From Alphaproteobacteria bacterium (GTDB taxonomy: Bacteria; Pseudomonadota; Alphaproteobacteria; Rhizobiales; Devosiaceae): a stretch of 11,069 nt of DNA. Position numbers and translations under genes: made by a program. The notes under the pieces are model-generated. The model saw only the letters and a program-made list of their open reading frames with translations. It was not told where the DNA came from and did no database searches. Of the stretch, positions 1-6,186 are shown piece after piece (position 1 is the first letter of the stretch; each line of letters opens with the position of its first letter). Location of the stretch: positions 1 through 11,069 of the forward strand of contig JAJRRJ010000155.1 of the NCBI GenBank assembly GCA_024279575.1, given 5' to 3'.

Positions 1-813
1 CACAGAACCCCAAACATATATCGAGGCGAACAAGAACAGCCAAACCACATCCACAAAATGCCAGTACCAGGCGGCAAATTCAAAACCCAGATGTTGTTTG
101 GAGGTAAAATGTCCCTTCATCATTCGGGCCAGACACACGATCAGAAAAATAGTACCAATTAGAACGTGAAACCCGTGAAACCCGGTGGCCATATAGAATG
201 TGGCCCCATAAATGTTGCCGGCAAATGAGAACGTGGCGGCAGCATATTCAATTACCTGTACAACGGAAAACAATGCGCCAAGCAAAATTGTCAGAATAAG
301 TCCCCACTTAAAACCCTGGCGATCATCTTCAAGCAAAGCGTGGTGCGCCCAGGTTACCGTCGTGCCCGAAGCCAGCAATATCAAAGTGTTGAACAGGGGC
401 AGGTGCCATGGATCAAAAACCTCGATACCCGCCGGGGGCCATAGACCTCCGGTTGCTGCCACACGGGCAAACTGCTCCACATCGTCAACCCGGAAAAATC
501 CGTCAAAATATGCCCAGAACCAGGCAACAAAGAACATTACTTCCGATGCAATGAACAGGATCATGCCATAGCGATGGTGCATTTGAACCACCGGGGTATG
601 ATCGCCGGAATTGGCTTCCTTTATAACATCAGCCCACCAGACAAAGGCACTGTAAAGCACGCCTGCAAAGCCGATGAACAACGGCCAGGGGGTAACATCG
701 CGCATCCATGCGATCGCCCCCAGAGCCATAATAAATGCCGAAAGCGAGGCAAGTGCCGGCCAGGGACTTGGGTCCACAAGGTGATAATCGTGATTTTTAC
801 TTTGTGCGGACAT
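1..813 (-). CDS. coxC: Cytochrome c oxidase subunit III (CoxC/CtaE), 3' end cut by window edge
   Basis: This is subunit III of the aa3-type cytochrome c oxidase, a seven-helix membrane protein that binds lipid and keeps proton uptake and turnover of subunit I stable. The reading frame is open from ATG 813 to base 1, giving 271 codons, so only the last few residues and the stop are outside the window. Family hallmarks are FIASEVMFF around residues 87-95 with the conserved membrane Glu91, GFHGFHV at 211-217, and WYWHFVDVVWLFLF near 249-262 close to the C-terminus. The start follows GGGGAG, which lies inside the last codons of ctaG; only two bases separate the ctaG stop from this ATG, so translational coupling is likely. 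It is the last oxidase gene visible in the operon. Identification is very secure. Confidence 0.97.
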   Translation of the reverse strand, partial: MSAQSKNHDYHLVDPSPWPALASLSAFIMALGAIAWMRDVTPWPLFIGFAGVLYSAFVWWADVIKEANSGDHTPVVQMHHRYGMILFIASEVMFFVAWFWAYFDGFFRVDDVEQFARVAATGGLWPPAGIEVFDPWHLPLFNTLILLASGTTVTWAHHALLEDDRQGFKWGLILTILLGALFSVVQVIEYAAATFSFAGNIYGATFYMATGFHGFHVLIGTIFLIVCLARMMKGHFTSKQHLGFEFAAWYWHFVDVVWLFLFASIYVWGSV

Positions 814-815
814 GC

Positions 816-1382
816 TTAGCTACTCCCCGTATCAACGTTATAGAATGTATAGGACAGTGTAATTTCTTTCACTGTGTCAAGTTCCAGAACCCCGTCCAGC
901 TCGGGATCCAGAAAAAAAGTTATAGGCATTTCAATTGATTCACCAGGTGCCAGTGTTTGCTCGGTAAAACAGAAACATTCAATTTTGTTGAAATATGCCC
1001 CGGCGATATCTGGTGCGACGTTGAATGATGATGTCGCCGTCACTTCCTTGTCGGAAATATTGGTGGCAACATAATTTACTGTCTGCACTACACCGATTTT
1101 ATCTGTAAGTGTCGTTGCCGGCTTAACAGTCCATTGCAGATCGCTGGAAATATTTGAGTCAAAGCGCACGCTCATTGTGCGCTCGATAATACCATTAATA
1201 TTGCCTGCAGACACTTGCGTTGTGCCGCCAAAACCTGTGACCTGGCAAAATAATTTGTAAAGCGGCACCGCAGCATAGGACAGGCCAATCATGCCCACAA
1301 CAATGGATGCGCAAATTAAAGCGACCGAAAGGTTGCCCCTGCGTGGTGGATGTGCGTTAGAAACTGTTTCAAGAGTTGCCAT
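816..1382 (-). CDS. ctaG: Cytochrome c oxidase assembly protein CtaG (Cox11 family)
   Basis: This 188-residue Cox11-family copper chaperone delivers copper to the CuB site of oxidase subunit I. It has a short cytoplasmic N-terminus, one membrane anchor at about residues 18-39, and a periplasmic immunoglobulin-like domain. The copper ligands are visible: Cys136 and Cys138 in the CFCF motif (KIECFCFTEQTL), and Cys46 in LYKLFCQVTG just after the membrane segment, the third conserved cysteine of the family. The C-terminal EITLSYTFYNV segment is also typical. Length is normal. The ATG lies three bases after the stop of the small upstream gene, and its own stop lies two bases before coxC, as expected for co-translated operon genes. 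Its position between ctaB and coxC is the usual alphaproteobacterial arrangement and supports a dedicated role for this oxidase. Confidence 0.97.
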   Translation of the reverse strand: MATLETVSNAHPPRRGNLSVALICASIVVGMIGLSYAAVPLYKLFCQVTGFGGTTQVSAGNINGIIERTMSVRFDSNISSDLQWTVKPATTLTDKIGVVQTVNYVATNISDKEVTATSSFNVAPDIAGAYFNKIECFCFTEQTLAPGESIEMPITFFLDPELDGVLELDTVKEITLSYTFYNVDTGSS

Positions 1383-1385
1383 CTT

Positions 1386-1565
1386 TTACAGCACTCTTGA
1401 AAACAGGTCAGGACCCATTTTCACTATGGTCAGAGCATAAAAAATTATTACCAGAGTGACTAATCCCAGAGCAATTGCAATGGAGCGACGACGCTGACGC
1501 TTTTTGTATTCTTCACTCAGTAATTGCTGATTTGGCTCATCAGGGTTTTTTTTAGGTTCACTCAT
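1386..1565 (-). CDS. Small single-pass membrane protein of the cox operon (CoxF-like)
   Basis: This 59-residue protein has a charged, cytoplasmic-looking N-terminus with the basic cluster KKRQRRR at about residues 21-27. One hydrophobic helix follows at about 28-47, then a short tail (TIVKMGPDLFSRVL). Short proteins of this layout lie between ctaB and ctaG in many alphaproteobacterial cox operons and are sometimes named CoxF; their biochemical role is not established as far as I know. I chose ATG 1565 rather than an in-frame GTG at 1580: GGAG lies nine bases before the ATG, and the ATG begins one base after the ctaB stop, whereas the GTG would overlap ctaB. Operon position suggests a role in oxidase assembly or stability, which is inference. 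No metal-binding cysteines or histidines are present. Confidence 0.85.
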   Translation of the reverse strand: MSEPKKNPDEPNQQLLSEEYKKRQRRRSIAIALGLVTLVIIFYALTIVKMGPDLFSRVL

Positions 1566-1566
1566 C

Positions 1567-2496
1567 TCAGGAAACTCCACTCATACGAAAGAACAGCGTT
1601 TCAAGCAAAAGCACCAGAAAAATCACAAACAGATAAGAAAGTGAAAATGTGAACAGTTTGCGGGCGCGCTGACGCATCTGCTTGGCATCCCCGCCAACAA
1701 GGCGAACCGACAATGTCAACATTGCAATACCCAGAACCGCGGCGACGCCACCATAAATATATCCGGCAAATCCAAAGGCAACTGGCAACAAGCCTGCGAT
1801 TGCCAGCAAAGCCGAATAGATAATAATTTGAACGATTGTAGCCCGCTCCCCTGCCACATTGGGCAACATGGGGATTTGGGCAGCTTCATAGTCGCCCTTT
1901 TTATAGAGCGCCAGCGCCCAGAAATGGGGCGGCGTCCAAAGGAAAACGATAGAAAAAAGTACCAGGGATTCTACACTTATTGACCCCGTTACAGCAACCC
2001 AGCCGATTACTACTGGAAAAGCTCCTGCGGCGCCGCCGATTACAATATTCTGCGGCGTAATGCGCTTAAGCCAGATCGTGTATATTACCACGTAGTAAAA
2101 TATGGTCAGTGCCAGAATACCAGCTGCCAGCAAGTTGGTGGCAAGACCCAAAAGAGATACTGAAAAACCCGCCAAAAACAGTCCAAAGCCCAAAGCCTGG
2201 TTTTTCTTCATTCGCCCGGCGGGAATGGGTCGATTTTTCGTACGACTCATAATGGCGTCAATATCTGCATCAAAATACATATTGAGTGCACCAGCTGCGC
2301 CCCCGCCAATGGCGATGGTGAGGATTGCCAGCACCCCAACGAAAGGGTGCAAGCTGTTTGGTGCCAGTAACATGCCTACGAGTGCGGTAAACACCACAAG
2401 GGACATCACACGTGGTTTAAGCAACGCGAAATAATCACTTACGTCAGCGCCCAAGTCCGCCTGTTGTATTCCCGTGCTGCTGTCCAAATAAGCCAA
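1567..2496 (-). CDS. ctaB: Protoheme IX farnesyltransferase (heme O synthase) CtaB
   Basis: CtaB farnesylates the 2-vinyl group of protoheme to give heme O, the precursor of the heme A used by this oxidase. It is a polytopic UbiA-family prenyltransferase. The first Asp-rich motif is NMYFDADID at residues 72-80 (Asn72, Asp76, Asp80), followed by SRTKNRPIPAGR; the second conserved loop is YKKGDYEAAQIPMLP at about 198-212, after TPPHFW. Length (309 residues) is normal. The start is uncertain and non-ATG: TTG 2496 has AAGGA eleven bases upstream, while a second in-frame TTG at 2487 has AGAGG ten bases upstream. The next Met is residue 31, inside the conserved KPRVMSL segment and too late. It lies 21 bases after coxA. 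Function is secure; only the first few residues are in doubt. Confidence 0.96.
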   Translation of the reverse strand: MAYLDSSTGIQQADLGADVSDYFALLKPRVMSLVVFTALVGMLLAPNSLHPFVGVLAILTIAIGGGAAGALNMYFDADIDAIMSRTKNRPIPAGRMKKNQALGFGLFLAGFSVSLLGLATNLLAAGILALTIFYYVVIYTIWLKRITPQNIVIGGAAGAFPVVIGWVAVTGSISVESLVLFSIVFLWTPPHFWALALYKKGDYEAAQIPMLPNVAGERATIVQIIIYSALLAIAGLLPVAFGFAGYIYGGVAAVLGIAMLTLSVRLVGGDAKQMRQRARKLFTFSLSYLFVIFLVLLLETLFFRMSGVS

Positions 2497-2517
2497 ACCT
2501 CTATCTATCCTTTTTTC

Positions 2518-4170
2518 CTATTTGATACGCGGAAGCGTTTCAAACTGGTGGAAGGGCGGTGGTGAAGACAAAGTCCATTCAAGAGTCGTGGCACCTTCTC
2601 CCCAGGGATTATCAACCGTTGGGCGTTTTTTCACCCGTGCGTCAATCAGGCACCAGATAAAGACAATCATGCCAACAAGAGTAACCAAATAGCCGATTGA
2701 AGAAACATAGTTCCCAAGGGAAAATGCGTCAGGGTAATCGATGTAACGGCGCGGCATGCCAGCCATCCCAAGAAAATGCTGAGGGAAAAAGATCAGGTTT
2801 ACGCCGGCAAACGTGATCCAGAAATGCATATTGGCTAAAAACTCACTATACATATGTCCGAACATTTTCGGGTACCAGTAATACCACCCTGCAAACACCC
2901 CAAAGGTTGCGCCCAGGGACATGGTGTAATGGAAATGGGCCACAACATAATAGGTGTCATGCAGTGCGCGATCAGCTCCCGCATTGGCCAACACAACGCC
3001 TGTTACGCCGCCAATGGTGAATAAGAAAATGAAGCCAATGGCCCACAGCATCGGGGTTCTAAAGGTAATTGAGCCCCCCCACATAGTTGCAAGCCACGAA
3101 AATATCTTGACGCCGGTTGGCACCGCAATAACCATGGTCGCAGCCACAAAGTAGCGTTGAACATCAAGGGAAAGGCCGGTTGTGTACATATGGTGTGCCC
3201 ACACAACAAACCCGACAACCCCAATGGCGACCATGGCATAGACCATACCCAGGTAGCCAAAGATTGGTTTTGTGGAAAATGTTGAAATAATATGAGACAC
3301 GATGCCAAAACCTGGCAAAATCAAAACATAGACTTCCGGGTGCCCAAAAAACCAGAACAGATGCTGATAAAGAATAGGGTCGCCGCCCCCTTCAGGGGAA
3401 AAGAAAGAAGTGCCAAAATTTCGATCAGTCAAAAGCATGGTGATCGCCCCCGCCAAAACCGGCAGTGAAAGCAACAACAAAAATACTGTGACCAAAATTG
3501 ACCAGGGGAAGAGCGGCATTTTATGCATGGTCATGCCAGGCGCACGCATATTAAAAATGGTCGTAATAAAGTTGATCGCCCCCAGAATTGAAGATGCGCC
3601 GGCCAAATGCAGTGACAGGATAGCAAAATCCACCGCGGGTCCGGGGCTCCCGGTTGTCGAGAGCGGAGCATAAACCGTCCAACCCACACCTGCACCATAG
3701 GCTCCGGGCGACCCTTCAAAAAACAACGACATCAAAAGAAGCACAAACGCAAATGGCAGCAACCAGAACGAAATGTTGTTCATGCGTGGAAACGCCATAT
3801 CCGGCGCGCCAATCATCAAGGGTACAAACCAGTTTGCAAAGCCCCCGATCAAGGCGGGCATGACCATGAAGAACACCATGATCAACCCGTGCGCGGTGGT
3901 GAACACATTGAACATCTCTTTGCCACCATCAATGGCGGCATCACCTTCAAAACCATAGACCATTGCTGCAAGGCCGTGAAAAATCTGAATGCCCGGTTCG
4001 GCAAGTTCCCAGCGCATCAAACCTGATAATGAGCCCCCAACGATCCCTGCAAAAATTGCGAAGAACAAATACATGGTGCCAATGTCTTTGTGATTGGTCG
4101 AGTAGACATAACGCCGCCATCCGGTTGGATGACCGTGTGCGTCCTGGTGTCCTGCTACTGCTTCAGCCAT
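2518..4170 (-). CDS. coxA: Cytochrome c oxidase subunit I (aa3-type, CoxA/CtaD)
   Basis: This is the catalytic subunit of the proton-pumping aa3 oxidase, which reduces O2 to water at the heme a3-CuB centre. All expected ligands are present: His94 and His414 for heme a, His412 for heme a3, and His277, His326 and His327 for CuB, with Tyr281 of GHPEVY positioned for the His-Tyr cross-link. Proton pathways are intact: Asp124 and Asn131/Asn132 at the D-channel entrance, Glu279 at its end, and Lys355 of the K-channel. Glu in GHPEVY marks a type A1 heme-copper oxidase. The numbering runs within one residue of the Paracoccus enzyme. At 550 residues it is full length. The ATG is preceded by AGAGGAC at a normal distance. 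It follows coxB by 57 bases with no obvious terminator, so the two are presumably co-transcribed. Confidence 0.99.
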   Translation of the reverse strand: MAEAVAGHQDAHGHPTGWRRYVYSTNHKDIGTMYLFFAIFAGIVGGSLSGLMRWELAEPGIQIFHGLAAMVYGFEGDAAIDGGKEMFNVFTTAHGLIMVFFMVMPALIGGFANWFVPLMIGAPDMAFPRMNNISFWLLPFAFVLLLMSLFFEGSPGAYGAGVGWTVYAPLSTTGSPGPAVDFAILSLHLAGASSILGAINFITTIFNMRAPGMTMHKMPLFPWSILVTVFLLLLSLPVLAGAITMLLTDRNFGTSFFSPEGGGDPILYQHLFWFFGHPEVYVLILPGFGIVSHIISTFSTKPIFGYLGMVYAMVAIGVVGFVVWAHHMYTTGLSLDVQRYFVAATMVIAVPTGVKIFSWLATMWGGSITFRTPMLWAIGFIFLFTIGGVTGVVLANAGADRALHDTYYVVAHFHYTMSLGATFGVFAGWYYWYPKMFGHMYSEFLANMHFWITFAGVNLIFFPQHFLGMAGMPRRYIDYPDAFSLGNYVSSIGYLVTLVGMIVFIWCLIDARVKKRPTVDNPWGEGATTLEWTLSSPPPFHQFETLPRIK

Positions 4171-4227
4171 ATTCGCGTCCTCTTTTTATTCTTTTAGTCG
4201 ATGTGAATAATTTTGATTTTTTAGGGT

Positions 4228-5172
4228 TTAACTGATCGGTGGCAACATCGCGGCGGCCTCTTCAATCCCATCGGACTGAACCTTTGCGACCCATGCTGCA
4301 AACACCTCTTTAGAAACCACACGCACCGCTATGGGCATAAATGCGTGGTCCTTGCCGCACAATTCCGAGCATTGACCATAATAAATGCCGGTTTTGCGGG
4401 CATTAAACCATGTTTCGTTCAAGCGTCCGGGTACAGCATCAATCTTTATTCCAAAGGAGGGAACCGCAAATGAGTGGATCACGTCAGCGGCAGTTACCTG
4501 AACCCGTACGGTGGTATCCACCGGCACAACCAGATCAAAATCTACTGCCAACAGCCGAGGCTCGTTTGGCTTTTGTGCAAGGCGCTCCTCATTGGAAAGC
4601 ATAAAGGAGGAAAAATCTGCGCCATCATAGTCCACATAATCATAATCCCAGCTCCACTGAACGCCGGTTGCCTTGATGGTTAGCCCTGGTGCAGGCATTT
4701 CCACTTCGCCAAAGGAGAAGACATTGGAACCAAGATACTTGCGTTCGCCATCAGGAATTGTCTGTTGATCGGCCAACACCCCAAAAGAGGGGACAGCAAT
4801 AACAATCAAAATAACGATTGGCACCACAGTCCACACAATCTCAACCAGAACATTATGGGTGGTCTTTGAGGCAATGGGATTAGCACGCTTGTTATACCGC
4901 ACAATAATGTAGGCCAGCAAAATGGTTACGAAAATCACGATCAACGTAATTGTCCACATCAGGACACCATCATGGAAAGCGATGATTGAGTCCATAATCG
5001 GGGTCACAGAAAGCTGAAAGCCTGTTTGACCGTTAACTGCCTGACCTGCCACCGGTTCAGTTTGCGCCAAAGCGGAGAAGGGAAACAGAGCCGGAATAAT
5101 TGCAAAAGTGCTCGCAAGCACTGTTTTAGCTTTAGCGCTCAAATTGGCCAGATGTGAAAAAATATACTGCAC
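4228..5172 (-). CDS. coxB: Cytochrome c oxidase subunit II (CuA subunit, CoxB/CtaC)
   Basis: Subunit II takes electrons from cytochrome c through the binuclear CuA centre and passes them to heme a. The 314-residue precursor has a signal peptide ending near ALA-Q at residue 36/37. Two membrane helices follow at about 70-92 and 108-131, then a periplasmic cupredoxin domain. All CuA ligands are present: His233, Cys268, Glu270 (backbone carbonyl in known structures), Cys272, His276 and Met279, in VIHSFAVPSFG and GQCSELCGKDHAFMP. The aromatic patch GVQWSWDYDY at 170-179 is the electron entry site in the family. There is no fused cytochrome c domain. The start is GTG, preceded by a run of seven G behind AA, and the hairpin at 5183-5205 abuts that ribosome binding site. 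It is the first gene of the operon and is divergent from the IalB-family gene. Confidence 0.98.
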   Translation of the reverse strand: MQYIFSHLANLSAKAKTVLASTFAIIPALFPFSALAQTEPVAGQAVNGQTGFQLSVTPIMDSIIAFHDGVLMWTITLIVIFVTILLAYIIVRYNKRANPIASKTTHNVLVEIVWTVVPIVILIVIAVPSFGVLADQQTIPDGERKYLGSNVFSFGEVEMPAPGLTIKATGVQWSWDYDYVDYDGADFSSFMLSNEERLAQKPNEPRLLAVDFDLVVPVDTTVRVQVTAADVIHSFAVPSFGIKIDAVPGRLNETWFNARKTGIYYGQCSELCGKDHAFMPIAVRVVSKEVFAAWVAKVQSDGIEEAAAMLPPIS

Positions 5173-5182
5173 AGAACCCCCC

Positions 5183-5205
5183 CTTGGATAAAAACCATAT
5201 CCAAG
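5183..5205 (-). promoter_or_regulatory. 5'-UTR hairpin abutting the coxB ribosome binding site
   Basis: CTTGGATA (5183-5190) and TATCCAAG (5198-5205) form a perfect 8-bp inverted repeat with a 7-base loop. Read on the coxB strand, the 3' arm ends in AAG and runs straight into the G-run that serves as ribosome binding site, followed by UUCU and the GUG start. The stem therefore takes up the first bases of the ribosome binding site. It could modulate translation or protect the transcript's 5' end. It is not followed by a U-tract, so it is not an intrinsic terminator on this strand. The repeat is seen directly; the function is inferred. Confidence 0.5.
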
Positions 5206-5261
5206 CCTTAAATATTGGAAGACCTGCTCCCAATAAACACCTGGACAAATAACGCACGTGA

Positions 5262-5275
5262 CGCGACTCGCGACA
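5262..5275. repeat. GC-rich tandem CGCGAC repeat upstream of coxB
   Basis: CGCGACT at 5262-5268 is followed at once by CGCGACA at 5269-5275, two copies of CGCGAC seven bases apart in an otherwise AT-rich spacer; they also form the short palindrome CGCG-ACT-CGCG. GCGAC resembles the GCGNC half-site reported for RegA/PrrA-type redox response regulators of alphaproteobacteria. The spacing here is not diagnostic, so any regulator assignment is speculative. Confidence 0.3.
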
Positions 5276-5285
5276 CACTCCCTCT

Positions 5286-5291
5286 TATATA
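5286..5291 (-). promoter_or_regulatory. Candidate -10 element of the cox operon promoter
   Basis: On the coxB strand, TATATA (within AGTTATATATAAGAG) lies immediately downstream of the FNR-type palindrome. If it acts as the -10 hexamer, transcription would begin near 5279, leaving a leader of about 105 bases that contains the hairpin beside the ribosome binding site. No good -35 hexamer lies at 17 bases; TAATTG at 16 bases is weak. The sequence is also nearly self-complementary and could be read on the other strand. Confidence 0.35.
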
Positions 5292-5296
5292 TAACT

Positions 5297-5310
5297 TTGA
5301 TCTAGATCAA
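5297..5310. promoter_or_regulatory. FNR/FixK-type binding site (anaerobox)
   Basis: TTGATCTAGATCAA is a perfect 14-bp palindrome that fits the TTGAT-N4-ATCAA consensus of the FNR/FixK/FnrL family of oxygen-responsive regulators at every fixed position. It lies 125 bases upstream of the coxB start and 217 bases upstream of the IalB-family start. If TATATA at 5286-5291 is the cox -10, the site is centred near -25, inside the promoter. That position favours repression of the aa3 oxidase at low oxygen over activation. Which gene it controls is inference. Confidence 0.75.
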
Positions 5311-5526
5311 TTACCCTCACAGAAGCAAGCTTTGAGGGTGCGACAAAATGGCACTGATCCCTGATTTTCCTATTTCAGCCCCACAGGTTCAGCAAAAAAC
5401 TTCTCGGGCATTGTCAAACTTTCACCAACTCGCCTCATTTGCTTGACAAGAGGGGGCAGCTACTGAACACAGAATATGTTAAAATCCGAATCTACTATCG
5501 ACGCCTTTTAGGGAGACCAAATTAAA

Positions 5527-6039
5527 GTGATAAATGTATTGCGCACCACAGTCGCCGCCGTTTTGATGAGTATTGTGAGCCTGTTGGCCACCAGTTTCCC
5601 CGCTATGTCGCAAGGGGTTGTTCGCGCTCAACACGGGGATTGGCAACTCAGCTGCGACACTCCACCGGGGGCCACTTCAGAGCAATGCGCTATTATTCAA
5701 ACTGTGACGGCTGATAACCAACCTAATGTGGGTTTACGGGTGGTGGTACTTAAAACTGCAGATCAACAATTTACAATATTGCGCATCCTTGCACCTTTGG
5801 GGGTTTTGCTGCCAAACGGTCTGGGGTTAAATATTGATGGCCAGGACATGGGGCGGGTTGCGTTTGTGCGGTGCATGCCTGAGGGGTGTATCGCCGAAGT
5901 GATTATGGATGAAAACCTCATCAACGTCCTTTCAAATGGACAAACAGCAATTTTCGTTGTGTTCAAAACTCCTGAAGAGGGCATAGGTATTCCGGTGTCA
6001 CTGGTAGGATTTACTGCCGGTTTTGCCGCATTGCCCTAA
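5527..6039 (+). CDS. Invasion-associated locus B (IalB) family exported protein
   Basis: This 170-residue protein carries a signal peptide (hydrophobic core about 8-25, likely cleavage near residue 28) and a mature domain of the IalB family, named from a Bartonella protein linked to erythrocyte invasion. Family features are GDWQLSCDTPPGATSEQC at about 37-54, the LAPLGVLLPNGLGLNIDG stretch at about 88-105, VRCMPEGCIAEVIMD at about 114-128, and TPEEGIGIPVSLVGF near the end. Cys43, Cys54, Cys116 and Cys121 are placed for disulfides in the periplasm. The start is GTG with GGGAG eleven bases upstream. The molecular role of most members is unknown, and they occur widely in free-living alphaproteobacteria, so virulence should not be assumed. 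It is divergent from coxB and may share its regulatory region. No clear terminator follows. Confidence 0.93.
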   Translation: MINVLRTTVAAVLMSIVSLLATSFPAMSQGVVRAQHGDWQLSCDTPPGATSEQCAIIQTVTADNQPNVGLRVVVLKTADQQFTILRILAPLGVLLPNGLGLNIDGQDMGRVAFVRCMPEGCIAEVIMDENLINVLSNGQTAIFVVFKTPEEGIGIPVSLVGFTAGFAALP

Positions 6040-6186
6040 GGGGAAAATACATTAACAAAAATAACTAAGTTCAGAAGGCACTTATTTGATGCAATATTGT
6101 GACTTGTTGCGTGGGGCGTGATAGATGTTCATTTGTGTGCTCTGCCGGGTGTATAAATGAGAGATGGGGAGCCTCCACAAGTTACA

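Larger units (their letters stand above)
5173..5526. other. Divergent control region between the cox operon and the IalB-family gene
   Basis: This 354-bp stretch has no plausible gene on either strand. From the coxB side it holds a perfect inverted repeat next to the coxB ribosome binding site (5183-5205), a GC-rich tandem repeat (5262-5275), a TATATA element (5286-5291), an FNR/FixK-type palindrome (5297-5310) and a weak 7-bp inverted repeat (5313-5339). The half nearer the IalB-family gene holds a TTGACA at 5443-5448, but I see no convincing -10 element at 16-18 bases from it. The GGGAG at 5511-5515 is the ribosome binding site of that gene. Confidence 0.85.

Noticed and set aside
212..571. 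119-residue open frame on the plus strand
   Set aside because: It is antisense to coxC, which has unmistakable subunit III motifs in the opposite frame; composition looks random.
574..938. Two overlapping plus-strand open frames (574-819 and 735-938)
   Set aside because: They are antisense to coxC and the end of ctaG and have no recognisable domain or ribosome binding site.
2102..2434. 110-residue open frame on the plus strand
   Set aside because: It is antisense to ctaB; the Lys/Pro/Ala-rich translation is what a reversed membrane-protein gene gives.
5313..5339. Inverted repeat ACCCTCA / TGAGGGT as a terminator
   Set aside because: The stem is only 7 bp with a 13-base loop, no U-tract follows on either strand, and no gene ends nearby. 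It might be an operator, but nothing supports that.
5443..5480. TTGACA as the -35 of the IalB-family gene
   Set aside because: The -35 hexamer is perfect, but no acceptable -10 lies 16-18 bases away; TATGTT at 5475 is 26 bases off. Not listed as a promoter.
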